From assembly GCA_964598695.1 (NCBI GenBank), contig CAZRDB010000258.1, forward strand, positions 1-5,441: a DNA stretch of 5,441 nt, written 5' to 3'. Below are positions 5,440 through 5,441 of this stretch, piece after piece. Made by a program: the position numbers and the translations under genes. Below the pieces are notes generated by a model. That model worked only from the letters and a program-made list of their open reading frames with translations, was not told where the DNA came from and searched no databases. Origin of the DNA: CAZRDB01 sp964598695 (GTDB lineage: Bacteria > Armatimonadota > Zipacnadia > UBA1398). How positions within the stretch are numbered: the first letter of the stretch is position 1; every line of letters starts with the position of its first letter.

Positions 5440-5441
5440 CG

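Overview
The window is a GC-rich, densely coded bacterial chromosomal segment. It has a sigma70-like promoter, Shine-Dalgarno sequences and a TTG start codon. Nothing fixes the phylum. The gene mix (a DUF4838-type protein beside a RhaT-type permease, an ionotropic-glutamate-receptor-type channel, and an exopolysaccharide-type acetyltransferase next to a deacetylase remnant) would suit a myxobacterial, deltaproteobacterial-like or related environmental lineage, but that is an inference from gene content. There are no tRNA or rRNA genes, CRISPR arrays or transposase genes.

Layout. (1) 1-1123, minus strand: a probable sugar-catabolism unit. A DUF4838-like, glycoside-hydrolase-type protein (1123-143) is followed 33 bases later by the first 36 codons of a RhaT-type sugar/proton symporter (109-1), which runs off the left edge. 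(2) 1124-1306: divergent intergenic region with a good promoter (TTGACA, 16 bases, TAGAGT) for the plus strand and a 7+7 base inverted repeat lying over its -35 box. (3) 1307-2767, plus: guaB, complete IMP dehydrogenase with both CBS domains and all catalytic residues, starting at TTG. (4) About 2785-3140, plus: a decayed NodB-family polysaccharide deacetylase. It lacks its N-terminal half and is frameshifted near 2968-2982. (5) 3169-4164, plus: a GNAT acetyltransferase of the kind found in polysaccharide clusters, probably with a second GNAT-like half. (6) 4165-4267: short convergent gap with a stem-loop. (7) 4268 to about 5408, minus: an iGluR-type channel, that is a periplasmic amino-acid-binding domain split by a pore module. 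Its pore lacks the potassium-channel TVGYG filter and looks more like that of eukaryotic glutamate receptors. Its 5' end has no normal in-frame start codon, and a run of eight C after the only nearby ATG suggests a frameshift or sequencing error there.

How the parts relate. The two minus-strand genes on the left look co-transcribed. guaB is a housekeeping gene on its own promoter, with no guaA beside it. The deacetylase remnant and GNAT gene look like what is left of an exopolysaccharide operon that lost its 5' part up against guaB. The channel gene is independent and convergent. No multi-gene novel system is evident. The channel is the most interesting single item.
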